From positions 1-6,578 of the forward strand of contig JAEWQH010000082.1 in NCBI GenBank assembly GCA_023399275.1: a DNA stretch of 6,578 nucleotides, in the 5' to 3' direction. The translations under genes and the position numbers were made by a program. Below the pieces are notes generated by a model. That model made no database searches. It saw only the letters and a list, made by a program, of their open reading frames with translations, and was not told the origin of the DNA. Numbering within the stretch: the first letter of the stretch is position 1; every line of letters begins with the position of its first letter. This document shows, piece after piece, positions 1 to 5,862 of this stretch. The DNA is from Bacillota bacterium. GTDB taxonomy: Bacteria; Bacillota; Clostridia; Christensenellales; CAG-138.

Positions 1-66
1 CGCTTCGCGATTCGCGAGGGCGGCCGCACGGTTGCCTCCGGCGTCGTCACCGAGATCATCAACTAA
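1..66 (+). CDS. tuf: Elongation factor Tu, C-terminal end (partial)
   Basis: The first 22 codons of the window read RFAIREGGRTVASGVVTEII plus N and then a TAA stop. This is the extreme C-terminus of EF-Tu: the last strands of beta-barrel domain 3, with the hallmark FAIREGGRTV motif followed by the GVVTxII tail. EF-Tu is the GTPase that carries aminoacyl-tRNA to the ribosomal A site in the cytoplasm. The rest of the gene lies to the left of the window. A strong hairpin 17 nt after the stop suggests tuf is the last gene of its transcription unit. Identity rests on motif recognition in a very conserved protein; whether the genome has one or two tuf copies cannot be seen. Confidence 0.95.
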   Translation, partial: RFAIREGGRTVASGVVTEIIN

Positions 67-83
67 TCCACTTCGATTCATTC

Positions 84-111
84 AGAGAGGCTCGCACACG
101 CGAGCCTCTCT
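84..111 (+). terminator. Hairpin terminator after tuf (poor U-tract)
   Basis: Perfect 12-bp inverted repeat, AGAGAGGCTCGC (84-95) and its complement (100-111), with a 4-nt ACAC loop, starting 17 nt after the tuf stop. The run that follows is only TTGCTGTC, so the U-tract is weak. The reverse strand has no T-run either. Position and stem strength support a terminator for tuf; it may also act on transcripts arriving from the convergent cyclase gene. Confidence 0.75.
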
Positions 112-271
112 TGCTGTCAAAAATGACTTTGGGATTGTTTCATCGTTTCGCAGGCCCCCCATCGATTCCCCGCCAGGCCGGCGCGGCGGATCACTCGGTA
201 AGGACGGCGCGCACGCACGCCTCCTTTGCGCATCTTGCACAGCGTACCCTCGATTCTCCGCGGATGCAAGC

Positions 272-2020
272 TCAGAGCAACATCGTCTCAAAGAGCGGCT
301 GCGGCCGCCCCATATCCGCCTCATAGATGCGCGCGCAGTTGCGCCCGCCCTCCTTTGCGGCGTAGAGCGCCGCATCCGCTTTCCAGTAGAGCTCGTCAAA
401 GCTGATTCCGTCCTGCGGGCACGCCGCCGCACCGAAGCTGCACGTAACGCAGAGTTCCTCACTCAGCTGCGCGCAGATCTGCGCACGGAGCGCGTCAAGC
501 TTCCCCTGCAGCGCCTCAACGCTCGCCACATTGCGCAGCAGCAGCGCAAACTCATCTCCGCCGAGCCTGCCAACGACGTCGTCCGCACGCAGCGCGTTGC
601 GAAGCACATCGCAGATGCGCGCGAGCACGCGGTCGCCACAGCCGTGCCCGTAGCGGTCGTTGATGCGCTTAAAGCGATCGACATCCACCATCACCAGCGC
701 ATGCAACCCCGCGTTTCTCGGCTGGGCAAACACCGCAGCCGCCGCTTCCAGAAACGCGCCGCGGTTGAGCGCGCCGGTGAGCGTATCCGTGCGCAGCTGA
801 TCCATCAACGTCAGCTCTTCGCACTTTTGCGCGTCGATATCCCGCAATAGAATCGAGGCGCGCACGTTGCACGAGTATGGATCGGGCAGCATCTGTATGC
901 TCATGCGCACCCATGCATATTTCCCGTCCTCCCCGCGGTGACGATACTCCTGTTTTTCCAGCCGCGCTCCGCGGAAATACGCAGTCAGCAGATACTCACG
1001 CGCGGCAAATGCACGGATCCGCTCGCGATCCTCCGCGTGCACGTAGTGCTGGAGAAAATAGCGCATGGCCTCCTCCATGGAGTCGCGAAACCGCTCCGCT
1101 ATCGGTGGCAGCAGCGCGCCTTTCTGCACATCCAGCCGACTCTGGGTCAGATCAAACTCCAAATACGCCGTGCTGCCCTGCGGCATGGCCGCATACGTCT
1201 TCTCCCAGCGCTGGTAGGCGATTTCGCGGGCATGCTGCTGCGTTACGTTTTGCAGCGAGATGACCGCCTGCCCCGGGCGGCCATCCTCCAAAAAGATAAG
1301 CGAATACACCACACGATACCACTCAAACCCGCTTTTGTCGCAGCAAAGGTTCATCTGCAGCACCGCGCTGCCCGTCGGCTGCGCGCCGCTGGCGACCAAC
1401 GCGTGCAGTTCCCGAAAGGCTTCCAGACTATCCGGATGGATCGACCCGCTCGCCTCCAGATGCGCGGGCAGGTCGCGAATCGTGCTCTTTTGAAACATCT
1501 TCGCAGACTCCGGCGGCAAGTGTGCCGTTCGCTCCGCGATGTCGTAGCGCAAAACAAGCTTGTCGCTCTGGCGAACTGCGATGCGATACTCCTCTTCGCG
1601 CACGCGCAGCTCCTCCTCGATGCGCTTTTGCGCGGAGATGTCCGTCAGCACGCAGATCCACAGGCCCGCGCTCCCTTCCGTCCGGCGGGCAAGCAGCATG
1701 CACCAGAGCGGCTCGCCGTCGCCGCGGCAAAGCTTTAGCTCAAGCGCCGCGGTCTGCTCTTGCGATTCCATCAGCCGCCGCAGCCGCGCGCGCGCCTCCG
1801 CGCCTGTCTTTTGCTCCACCCGATCGAGCGCGCCGAGCAGCCCGTCCGCTTTCGCCTCGGCTGCGCCCGGGTAACCCATCATGCGATAATAGCGCTCATT
1901 TGCATATACCAAAGAAAGCCGCTCATCCATGCCGGCTAGAAAGAGCCCGCAGGGCAGCTCCTGGAAGATCTGCTCGCGCAGCTCCTCGGGGATGGGGCAT
2001 TCAAACTGGCTATGACTCAT
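272..2020 (-). CDS. PAS-domain-containing diguanylate cyclase (GGDEF)
   Basis: A 582-residue cytoplasmic protein predicted to make c-di-GMP from two GTP. The C-terminal GGDEF domain (about 410-575) has the N-terminal DTLTGALNR signature (412-420), the metal/nucleotide segment with D446, D448, F450, N454, D455, G458, H459 and D463, an intact GGDEF active site (487-491), and an RxxD inhibitory site (R478 to D481) exactly five residues before it, so product inhibition is expected. No EAL or HD-GYP domain is present. The N-terminal part looks like three PAS-type sensor modules (about 20-130, 140-262 and 270-400), each ending in the usual D-I/V link to a helix (LTDISAQKR, LQNVTQQ, LRDIDAQK). I see no membrane segment, so the signal is probably intracellular. 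An in-frame ATG lies upstream at 2068, but it has no Shine-Dalgarno and sits about 12 nt from the predicted transcript start. The ATG at 2020 has GGAG six nt upstream and is preferred. The ligand is unknown; the GGDEF call is secure and the number and type of PAS domains less so. Confidence 0.93.
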   Translation of the reverse strand: MSHSQFECPIPEELREQIFQELPCGLFLAGMDERLSLVYANERYYRMMGYPGAAEAKADGLLGALDRVEQKTGAEARARLRRLMESQEQTAALELKLCRGDGEPLWCMLLARRTEGSAGLWICVLTDISAQKRIEEELRVREEEYRIAVRQSDKLVLRYDIAERTAHLPPESAKMFQKSTIRDLPAHLEASGSIHPDSLEAFRELHALVASGAQPTGSAVLQMNLCCDKSGFEWYRVVYSLIFLEDGRPGQAVISLQNVTQQHAREIAYQRWEKTYAAMPQGSTAYLEFDLTQSRLDVQKGALLPPIAERFRDSMEEAMRYFLQHYVHAEDRERIRAFAAREYLLTAYFRGARLEKQEYRHRGEDGKYAWVRMSIQMLPDPYSCNVRASILLRDIDAQKCEELTLMDQLRTDTLTGALNRGAFLEAAAAVFAQPRNAGLHALVMVDVDRFKRINDRYGHGCGDRVLARICDVLRNALRADDVVGRLGGDEFALLLRNVASVEALQGKLDALRAQICAQLSEELCVTCSFGAAACPQDGISFDELYWKADAALYAAKEGGRNCARIYEADMGRPQPLFETMLL

Positions 2021-2026
2021 TTTTTG

Positions 2027-2030
2027 CTCC
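2027..2030 (-). promoter_or_regulatory. Ribosome binding site deciding the cyclase start
   Basis: On the minus strand GGAG lies six nt before the ATG at 2020. The alternative in-frame ATG at 2068 has only an AT-rich stretch before it (CTGTATAAAATAGT) and no purine-rich ribosome binding site, so the shorter 582-residue protein is the better call. Confidence 0.7.
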
Positions 2031-2086
2031 GGCTCAAAGATAAAAGACCGCGCCGACCGAAAGGACATACTATTTTATACAGTTGC

Positions 2087-2114
2087 AGTATACCATTGCC
2101 TGTTTAGATTGCAA
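2087..2114 (-). promoter_or_regulatory. Promoter of the diguanylate cyclase gene
   Basis: Minus-strand reading gives a -35-like TTGCAA (2114-2109), a 16-nt spacer and a -10 TATACT (2092-2087) preceded by TGG, that is, an extended TGn -10. This fits a housekeeping sigma-A type promoter with transcription starting near 2080, giving a 5' leader of about 60 nt to the ATG at 2020. Confidence 0.65.
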
Positions 2115-2352
2115 GTAAATTTTGCGGCGTCCGCCCTTTTCCCGGATGTACAGGGGATCCGGCACCCAATATCCTACGTATTTCGACCGATCAACACACA
2201 TTTTGACGGAAACCGTTCTGTTTCGCCGTAACAAAAAACACTTAAAAACTGTTTTGTCGCTCTGCGGTAGCTGCATGCCGCATCCTCGCCGTTTGCACCG
2301 GGCACAATCCCCTTGTTCTAAAAATCGTTCGCCAAAAGCACCGAAGATTTGG
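2115..2352. other. Divergent intergenic region without a gene
   Basis: Together with its flanking promoters and leaders (2021-2445), this is the only stretch over 300 bases without a gene. Its middle is more AT-rich than the flanking genes, notably an A-rich run around 2230-2250. Reading frames are open here on both strands, but they lack ribosome binding sites and I recognise no protein family in them. Visible structure is an inverted repeat CCGGAT-N9-ATCCGG (2142-2162) and an imperfect ACGGAAAC/GTTTcgCCGT pair around 2206-2230. The region probably holds the control sites for the two divergent genes. Confidence 0.6.
2142..2162. repeat. Inverted repeat CCGGAT-N9-ATCCGG
   Basis: Six-base arms CCGGAT (2142-2147) and ATCCGG (2157-2162) are separated by nine bases. 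The pair sits about 28 nt upstream of the cyclase -35 element and about 190 nt upstream of the permease promoter. The dyad could bind a dimeric regulator or form a weak hairpin, but arms this short can occur by chance. Confidence 0.35.
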
Positions 2353-2358
2353 TATACT
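2350..2358 (+). promoter_or_regulatory. Extended -10 promoter of the permease operon
   Basis: TGG followed by TATACT (2353-2358) forms an extended -10 element, the same nine bases as in the divergent cyclase promoter. No good -35 is found at 16-18 nt; TTCGCC (2328-2333) at 19 nt is poor. That is tolerable for an extended -10 promoter. The start would be near 2365, giving an 80-nt leader before the ATG at 2446. Confidence 0.5.
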
Positions 2359-2445
2359 CTCTTGCGGGAGCCGGCGCGCACCTGCGTCGAAGCGCCCGCG
2401 GTTTTTACGGGGCAGGAAACGCTCCGTTCGAAAGGATTTCACCCC

Positions 2446-3657
2446 ATGGTTTCTTCCCGCGAGGGCGACTCCGCCCTTCGTTCCGCGCGATTGCTCACCG
2501 CCGGGCTCGTGATGCTTATCGCCGTCTACGGGCTGCTGAACAACTACCAGAGCGTGGTGCTCAACAGTGTAGTCGAGGCTTTCCGTCTCACCGGCGGCGC
2601 GCAGGGCATCATGACCAGCATGATCAATGTCGGCTCGATCGCCGCGTTCCTCACGGCGCCCATGTTGCAGGGCCGTCTTAAAAAGACCACTGTGCTGCTC
2701 ATCGCCAGCGCGCTGCTCGCCGGCTCCTTTGCGCTGCTTGGCGCGGGGCGCGCCTTGGCGGGGCTGATCGCCGCGAGCCTGCTCACCGGCGTGGGTTTTG
2801 GTTGGATCGACGCAAACTGCAACGCCGTGATGGTCGATCTCCACCGCGACAAGAGCGCGAAGTTTCTTGGGCTGCTGCACGGCGGCTACGGCGTAGGCGG
2901 GCTGAGCGCGCCGCTGCTGATCAGCGCGCTGCTCGCGGTGGTGAGCTGGCGAACGGTGAGCTTTCTCATGGGCGCGCTCATCCTTTGTGCCGGAGTGGCG
3001 TTTCTGCTGCTGCTCACCGGCGCCAAGCGGGGCGTCCCCGCCCCCACGGTCGAACCACGGCTCACGCTTGGCAGCGTCAAAACCTTCCTGTTTCGGCGAA
3101 AGAACGCGCTGATGCTGCTGGCCACCATGCTGTATTCCGTCACGGAGTCCGGCTTGCTGATCTGGGTTGTGCGGTATCTGACGCTGCAATACGACGCGGA
3201 GGCGCTCGGTTCCGTCGCCCTCTCTCTCTACTGGGTCTTTGCCACGCTCAGCCGCTTTCTTGCGCCGCGCCTGCCGCTGCGCCCGCTGAAGCTGTTTCTG
3301 CTCGGCCTGGTGCTTGCCGGCGCGTTTCTCGCAGTCGGCGTGCTCTCTGGCAGTGCGGTCGTCATGTGCGTCATGTGCGGGGTCATCGGCCTCGTCTCCG
3401 GCCACTGCGTGCCGATGATCCTCAGCGAGGCCTCCGCGGACGACCCCGAGAATTCCTCGCTGATCGCCTCTTCGTTCCTCGTGAGCATGTGCGCCACGCG
3501 CAGCGTCTCTTCGCTGCTGATGGGTGCGCTCGCAAGCTGGGCCGGGCTGCGGATCATGATGCTCGCCCCCGCCGTCTGTGCCTGGCTCGCCGCGCTGGTC
3601 GTGCTGATCACCCTGCGCGCGGAGCGGCGCGGCAGCACACACCCTTCCGTTTTCTGA
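2446..3657 (+). CDS. MFS transporter, FucP/FHS-like
   Basis: A 403-residue integral membrane protein of the major facilitator superfamily. About twelve hydrophobic segments are visible (near 15-33, 52-71, 80-98, 103-125, 141-166, 170-192, 220-242, 252-272, 282-300, 303-325, 338-360 and 370-391), with a hydrophilic loop at 194-218 between the two six-helix halves. The run GVGFGWIDANCNAVM (115-129) followed by LLHGGYGVGGLSAPLL (143-158) resembles the G-x-G-x-x-D-x-x-x-N ... LH-x-x-G-x-G pattern of fucose-permease-like MFS proteins, which often carry sugars; the substrate here cannot be named. The classical loop 2-3 motif A is degenerate (LQGRLKKT). The frame is open for 108 more codons upstream, but the ATG at 2446 has AAAGGA nine nt before it and starts a typical short N-terminus. 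The next gene begins 25 nt after the stop, so the two are probably co-transcribed. Drug or metabolite efflux is an alternative role. Confidence 0.85.
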   Translation: MVSSREGDSALRSARLLTAGLVMLIAVYGLLNNYQSVVLNSVVEAFRLTGGAQGIMTSMINVGSIAAFLTAPMLQGRLKKTTVLLIASALLAGSFALLGAGRALAGLIAASLLTGVGFGWIDANCNAVMVDLHRDKSAKFLGLLHGGYGVGGLSAPLLISALLAVVSWRTVSFLMGALILCAGVAFLLLLTGAKRGVPAPTVEPRLTLGSVKTFLFRRKNALMLLATMLYSVTESGLLIWVVRYLTLQYDAEALGSVALSLYWVFATLSRFLAPRLPLRPLKLFLLGLVLAGAFLAVGVLSGSAVVMCVMCGVIGLVSGHCVPMILSEASADDPENSSLIASSFLVSMCATRSVSSLLMGALASWAGLRIMMLAPAVCAWLAALVVLITLRAERRGSTHPSVF

Positions 3658-3669
3658 TCGACTTTTTTC

Positions 3670-3675
3670 AGGAGG
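3670..3675 (+). promoter_or_regulatory. Strong ribosome binding site of the Cys-rich small gene
   Basis: A full consensus AGGAGG lies seven nt before the ATG at 3683, within the 25-nt gap after the permease stop. Such a strong site for a 62-residue frame is good evidence that this small gene is real and well translated. Confidence 0.8.
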
Positions 3676-3682
3676 ATTTGCT

Positions 3683-3871
3683 ATGAGCAACTGTGTCAAC
3701 GCCGCAACCTGTCCATGTACCTACGTCTGCAAGCGCCACGGCAAGTGCTGCGAGTGCGTCGCACATCATCGCGGCGTCGGGGAGTTTCCCGCCTGCTTCT
3801 TCACCAAGGAAGGAGAAAAGAGCTACGACCGCAGCCTGAATATGCTGCTGCGCGATCGCGGCAAGAAATAG
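3683..3871 (+). CDS. Small Cys-rich protein, DUF6485-like
   Basis: A 62-residue soluble protein with eight cysteines at 4, 10, 12, 16, 22, 23, 25 and 38, plus H19, H28 and H29. The order CPCTYxCxxHGKCCECVxxHRxxGExPACFF, then a charged tail containing EKSYDRS (45-51), matches my recollection of the DUF6485 family of short conserved proteins in Bacillota. The function of that family is unknown. The Cys spacing (CxC, CCxC) suggests a metal site, perhaps zinc or iron-sulfur, but that is inference. There is no signal peptide or membrane segment, so it should be cytoplasmic. It follows the MFS permease by 25 nt and precedes a strong hairpin, making it the second and last gene of that operon. The family assignment is from memory of its pattern and needs a profile search. 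Confidence 0.82.
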   Translation: MSNCVNAATCPCTYVCKRHGKCCECVAHHRGVGEFPACFFTKEGEKSYDRSLNMLLRDRGKK

Positions 3872-3936
3872 CCTGCGTCCGCAGAGGGAGCGGGTCACCC
3901 GGTATGGACAGCGTCTCGATGCCGTCGCCGCCCGGA

Positions 3937-3974
3937 TGCACGAAGGGCGCGCCAGACGGCGCGCCCTTCGTGCA
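3937..3974. terminator. Perfect 17-bp hairpin between convergent genes
   Basis: A perfect 17-bp inverted repeat (arms 3937-3953 and 3958-3974, core GGGCGCGCC, loop AGAC) lies 65 nt after the Cys-rich gene stop and 24 nt after the SH3 gene stop on the other strand. Neither side has a T-tract. The site suits a bidirectional terminator or 3'-end-stabilising stem for the two convergent units. A second short palindrome, GATAC-TT-GTATC (3979-3990), lies between it and the SH3 gene stop. Confidence 0.7.
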
Positions 3975-3998
3975 ATATGATACTTGTATCGGTATGGT

Positions 3999-4802
3999 TT
4001 ACGGCACCGGCGTACCGGTCGGCACCACCGTGCTGGCGGTGATGTACTTGGCCGCGGCGTAGCACTTCACACCGGTATCGACCACCTGGATATAGTAGAA
4101 GTCCCCCGTCTTGAAGTAGATCAGCACCGAGTCGCCCTTGACGACCTCCCCGATAGGCGTGTTGTCCTCCGTGCTGGGCACGGTGCGCAGCGCAAGCTTG
4201 CTCGCGCTGACGGTGCCCGGGATGGTGCCGGCGATGGACTTCGGCGTAGGCGTTGCGTTTTCGCCGGGCAGCAGCCCTGCCTTATCCACGAATTTTGCGG
4301 CGATGTAACCGACGATATTCTCCTTGACCACGCGCACAAAATAGTAGTCTCCCGAGGCTTCATATACCTTCAGCTGTGTACCGGAGGAGTATTTGCCGAG
4401 GATGCTGTACGTCTGCGCGGGGCCGGCGCGGAGCACTACGCCGCTGGCATTGAGCGTGCCGTCTACGGCGGACGCAATCTGCGCCGCGGTCGGCGTCTTT
4501 ACCGATGGTTCGGGCGTGTCGTCCTGCTTCGGCGTGACGCTTGTCGTCGCGCTCGGCGCGCTTGTTTCCGGCGGCGTGGTGGCGCTCGTGGCAGGCGCGG
4601 GCGTCGTGGAGCCGACGGGCGCAAGAGAGGGCGTGGGCGTCATCTGCGTGGACGACGGACTGCTAAGCACCTGTTCGCCTTCCTCGCCCTTTGTGTTTCG
4701 CATGGACCAAACGATGAAGTAAATACTGACCGCCATCACCAGAATGATGATGGTCAGCACGATATAGCCCAGTGGTGTAATGCGCACGGTTTTTCTCTTC
4801 AT
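3999..4802 (-). CDS. Membrane-anchored tandem bacterial SH3-domain protein
   Basis: A 267-residue protein with a basic N-terminus (MKRKTVR) and one hydrophobic helix at about 11-33, followed by a Ser/Thr/Pro-rich spacer (about 46-106) and two bacterial SH3 (SH3b) repeats at about 113-175 and 195-257. Each repeat starts GTxxAS-xVxLRxxP/LRTVP, has a G-xxL/V-x-V/I turn and ends with a GYIAAKFV or CYAAAKYI strand. It lacks a lipobox or clear signal-peptidase site, so it is most likely a type II membrane protein with the SH3 domains outside, spaced from the membrane by the linker. SH3b domains commonly bind peptidoglycan or mediate protein contacts. No catalytic domain (NlpC/P60, amidase) is present. 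A further in-frame ATG at 4832 lacks a ribosome binding site; the ATG at 4802 has GGGGAGG five nt upstream. Transcribed alone from its own promoter. The precise role is unknown. Confidence 0.88.
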   Translation of the reverse strand: MKRKTVRITPLGYIVLTIIILVMAVSIYFIVWSMRNTKGEEGEQVLSSPSSTQMTPTPSLAPVGSTTPAPATSATTPPETSAPSATTSVTPKQDDTPEPSVKTPTAAQIASAVDGTLNASGVVLRAGPAQTYSILGKYSSGTQLKVYEASGDYYFVRVVKENIVGYIAAKFVDKAGLLPGENATPTPKSIAGTIPGTVSASKLALRTVPSTEDNTPIGEVVKGDSVLIYFKTGDFYYIQVVDTGVKCYAAAKYITASTVVPTGTPVP

Positions 4803-4807
4803 GATAT

Positions 4808-4814
4808 CCTCCCC
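4808..4814 (-). promoter_or_regulatory. Ribosome binding site deciding the SH3 protein start
   Basis: Minus-strand GGGGAGG lies five nt before the ATG at 4802. It falls inside the longer frame that begins at 4832, which has no such site, and starting at 4802 gives a standard basic-plus-hydrophobic N-terminus. Confidence 0.75.
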
Positions 4815-4873
4815 AAAACATCGGCGCGCCAAACGACGACGGCGCGAATAGACCCTTCTTCATTCCTATGGAC

Positions 4874-4901
4874 AGTATATTGTTTTTAGCGGTCTTTTCA
4901 A
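4874..4901 (-). promoter_or_regulatory. Promoter of the SH3 protein gene
   Basis: Minus-strand -35 TTGAAA (4901-4896), 16-nt spacer and -10 TATACT (4879-4874). Transcription would start near 4867, leaving a leader of about 65 nt. This -10 hexamer is the same as in the two promoters of the 2021-2445 region. Confidence 0.65.
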
Positions 4902-4942
4902 GGGGTTTCTCCGAAATATGGGAAAGAGTTACAACCTTTTCC

Positions 4943-4956
4943 AAGTGAGTTCACTT
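4943..4956. repeat. Short palindrome AAGTGA-GT-TCACTT
   Basis: Six-base arms (4943-4948 and 4951-4956) around a 2-base centre, in the AT-rich gap between the SH3 gene promoter and the end of the MBL-fold gene. A T-run (TTTCTGTTTTTTTT) follows on the plus strand, where no gene needs terminating. It lies about 42 nt upstream of the SH3 gene -35 element, so it could be a regulator site. The rest of this 244-base gap shows no gene and no convincing terminator for the right-hand operon. Confidence 0.35.
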
Positions 4957-5046
4957 TTCTGTTTTTTTTGATTTGAAAGCGACCGCCGCTCTATTTCACT
5001 CGTTTTTTGCCAAAATTTCGTACTCCGGCTACACCCGCATACCCCT

Positions 5047-5862
5047 TTATGCCTGCCAGCTCAGCGACAGCCCCACCCCGACCTCACAGGTGTCCATTGC
5101 GGCAACAAACGCGCTCTTGACCGCGAGACTTGTGCAGTGCGCGGGATAGGCCCGCTCTACGCCGAGCGCGCGCAGCGTTTGAATCGTCTGCGCCAGCGCC
5201 TCATCCGCATCAAAGAGATGAAACCCGCCGAGTACGCCGGACACGCGTTCCCTGCCCGAGACCGCCCTGGCATGCGCCACCGTGTTGCAAACGCCGGCGT
5301 GCGCGCAGCCCGTCACCACAAACACGCTCTCCGGCAGGGAAAGCGCAAGGCTGGTGTCGTCCTGCAACGCATCCTCCTCCCAGCAGCAGCCGCAGCCCAG
5401 GGCCGTTTCGCCGACGGCGCGCCCCTGCTCAAACGGGTAGCTGCGCGGGATCTCGCCAAGGAACGTCACATGTGCGCTTACGGCGGCAGGCTTGGTCAAA
5501 ATCCGCGCCTGCACACGCTCCGGCAGCCGCTCAAGCGGAAGCGGGGAGCCGACCTCCAGCCCGTCCAGCCGCTTGGGCAGGAGCGCGCCGGGATGCGCAT
5601 AGAGACGCACCGGCTGTGAAAAACGCTCAAAAAACGCCGGCAGGCCGCCCGTGTGGTCGTTGTGTCCGTGTGAAAGCACGATGTCCGTCACGCAGCCTAG
5701 ATCGATCCCCATCCGCGCGGCATTTTCAAGATATACATCCGAGTATCCCGTGTCGAGCAGGATGGAGCGATCCCCGTCTTCGATGAGGTAGCACACCGCC
5801 GGCTCGCCGAGGTAGTAGCGGTCGATATAGGTGTGGTTGTCCACCAAAACCGTCAGCTTCAT
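5047..5862 (-). CDS. Metallo-beta-lactamase-fold hydrolase, MJ0301-like (COG1237 type)
   Basis: A 271-residue soluble protein of the metallo-beta-lactamase superfamily. Visible elements in order: the ILLDTG strand with D37, the metal motif SHGHNDHTGG (H65, H67, D69, H70), QDDTSLAL (167-174), TGCAHAGVCNT (184-194) with H188, GGFHL with H215, and PAHCTS with H242. The HAGxxNT, GGFHL and PxHCT set is typical of the group annotated as 7,8-dihydropterin-6-yl-methyl-4-(beta-D-ribofuranosyl)aminobenzene 5'-phosphate synthase-like (MJ0301). In bacteria that name is rarely tested, so only a metal-dependent hydrolase is secure. All expected metal ligands are present. The ATG at 5862 overlaps the TGA of the upstream M20 gene as ATGA and has GGGAGGGG five nt before it, so the two genes are translationally coupled and probably share a pathway. 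The substrate is unknown; antibiotic resistance is unlikely for this subgroup. Confidence 0.87.
   Translation of the reverse strand: MKLTVLVDNHTYIDRYYLGEPAVCYLIEDGDRSILLDTGYSDVYLENAARMGIDLGCVTDIVLSHGHNDHTGGLPAFFERFSQPVRLYAHPGALLPKRLDGLEVGSPLPLERLPERVQARILTKPAAVSAHVTFLGEIPRSYPFEQGRAVGETALGCGCCWEEDALQDDTSLALSLPESVFVVTGCAHAGVCNTVAHARAVSGRERVSGVLGGFHLFDADEALAQTIQTLRALGVERAYPAHCTSLAVKSAFVAAMDTCEVGVGLSLSWQA

Noticed and set aside
114..271. Possible terminator or small gene between the tuf hairpin and the cyclase stop
   Set aside because: I found only a weak CCGCC/GGCGG pairing without a T-run, and a minus-strand GGAGG followed by a seven-codon GTG frame, too little to call a feature. The cyclase transcript may end at the 84-111 hairpin instead.
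32..850. Plus-strand frame of 272 codons overlapping the tuf end and the cyclase gene
   Set aside because: It begins inside tuf in another frame and runs antisense to the GGDEF domain. The translation is Arg/Ala-rich with no recognisable motif.
2070..2381. Minus-strand frame of 103 codons in the divergent intergenic region
   Set aside because: No ribosome binding site and no recognised family. It spans both divergent promoters and ends in the cyclase leader, so chance openness is the simpler reading.
2122..2445. N-terminal extension of the MFS protein by 108 codons
   Set aside because: The open frame upstream of 2446 includes the predicted promoter, reads as a non-hydrophobic basic stretch unlike any MFS N-terminus, and the ATG at 2446 has its own ribosome binding site.
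2242..3699. Long open frame of 485 codons on the minus strand opposite the MFS gene
   Set aside because: Its product is rich in Gln, Arg, Asp, His and Glu with no domain or hydrophobic core, as expected from the antisense of a GC-rich membrane-protein gene. The plus-strand frame has twelve clear helices and a ribosome binding site.
3984..4889. Plus-strand frame of 301 codons antisense to the SH3 protein gene
   Set aside because: No ribosome binding site or family motif, and low-complexity RRGRR runs come from the antisense of the Ser/Thr/Pro-rich linker. The minus-strand gene has a promoter, ribosome binding site, membrane helix and two SH3 repeats.
5130..5786. Plus-strand frames antisense to the MBL-fold gene and, further right, to the M20D gene
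   Set aside because: They are Arg/Pro/Ala-rich antisense products without motifs, while the minus-strand frames carry full sets of metal-binding residues.
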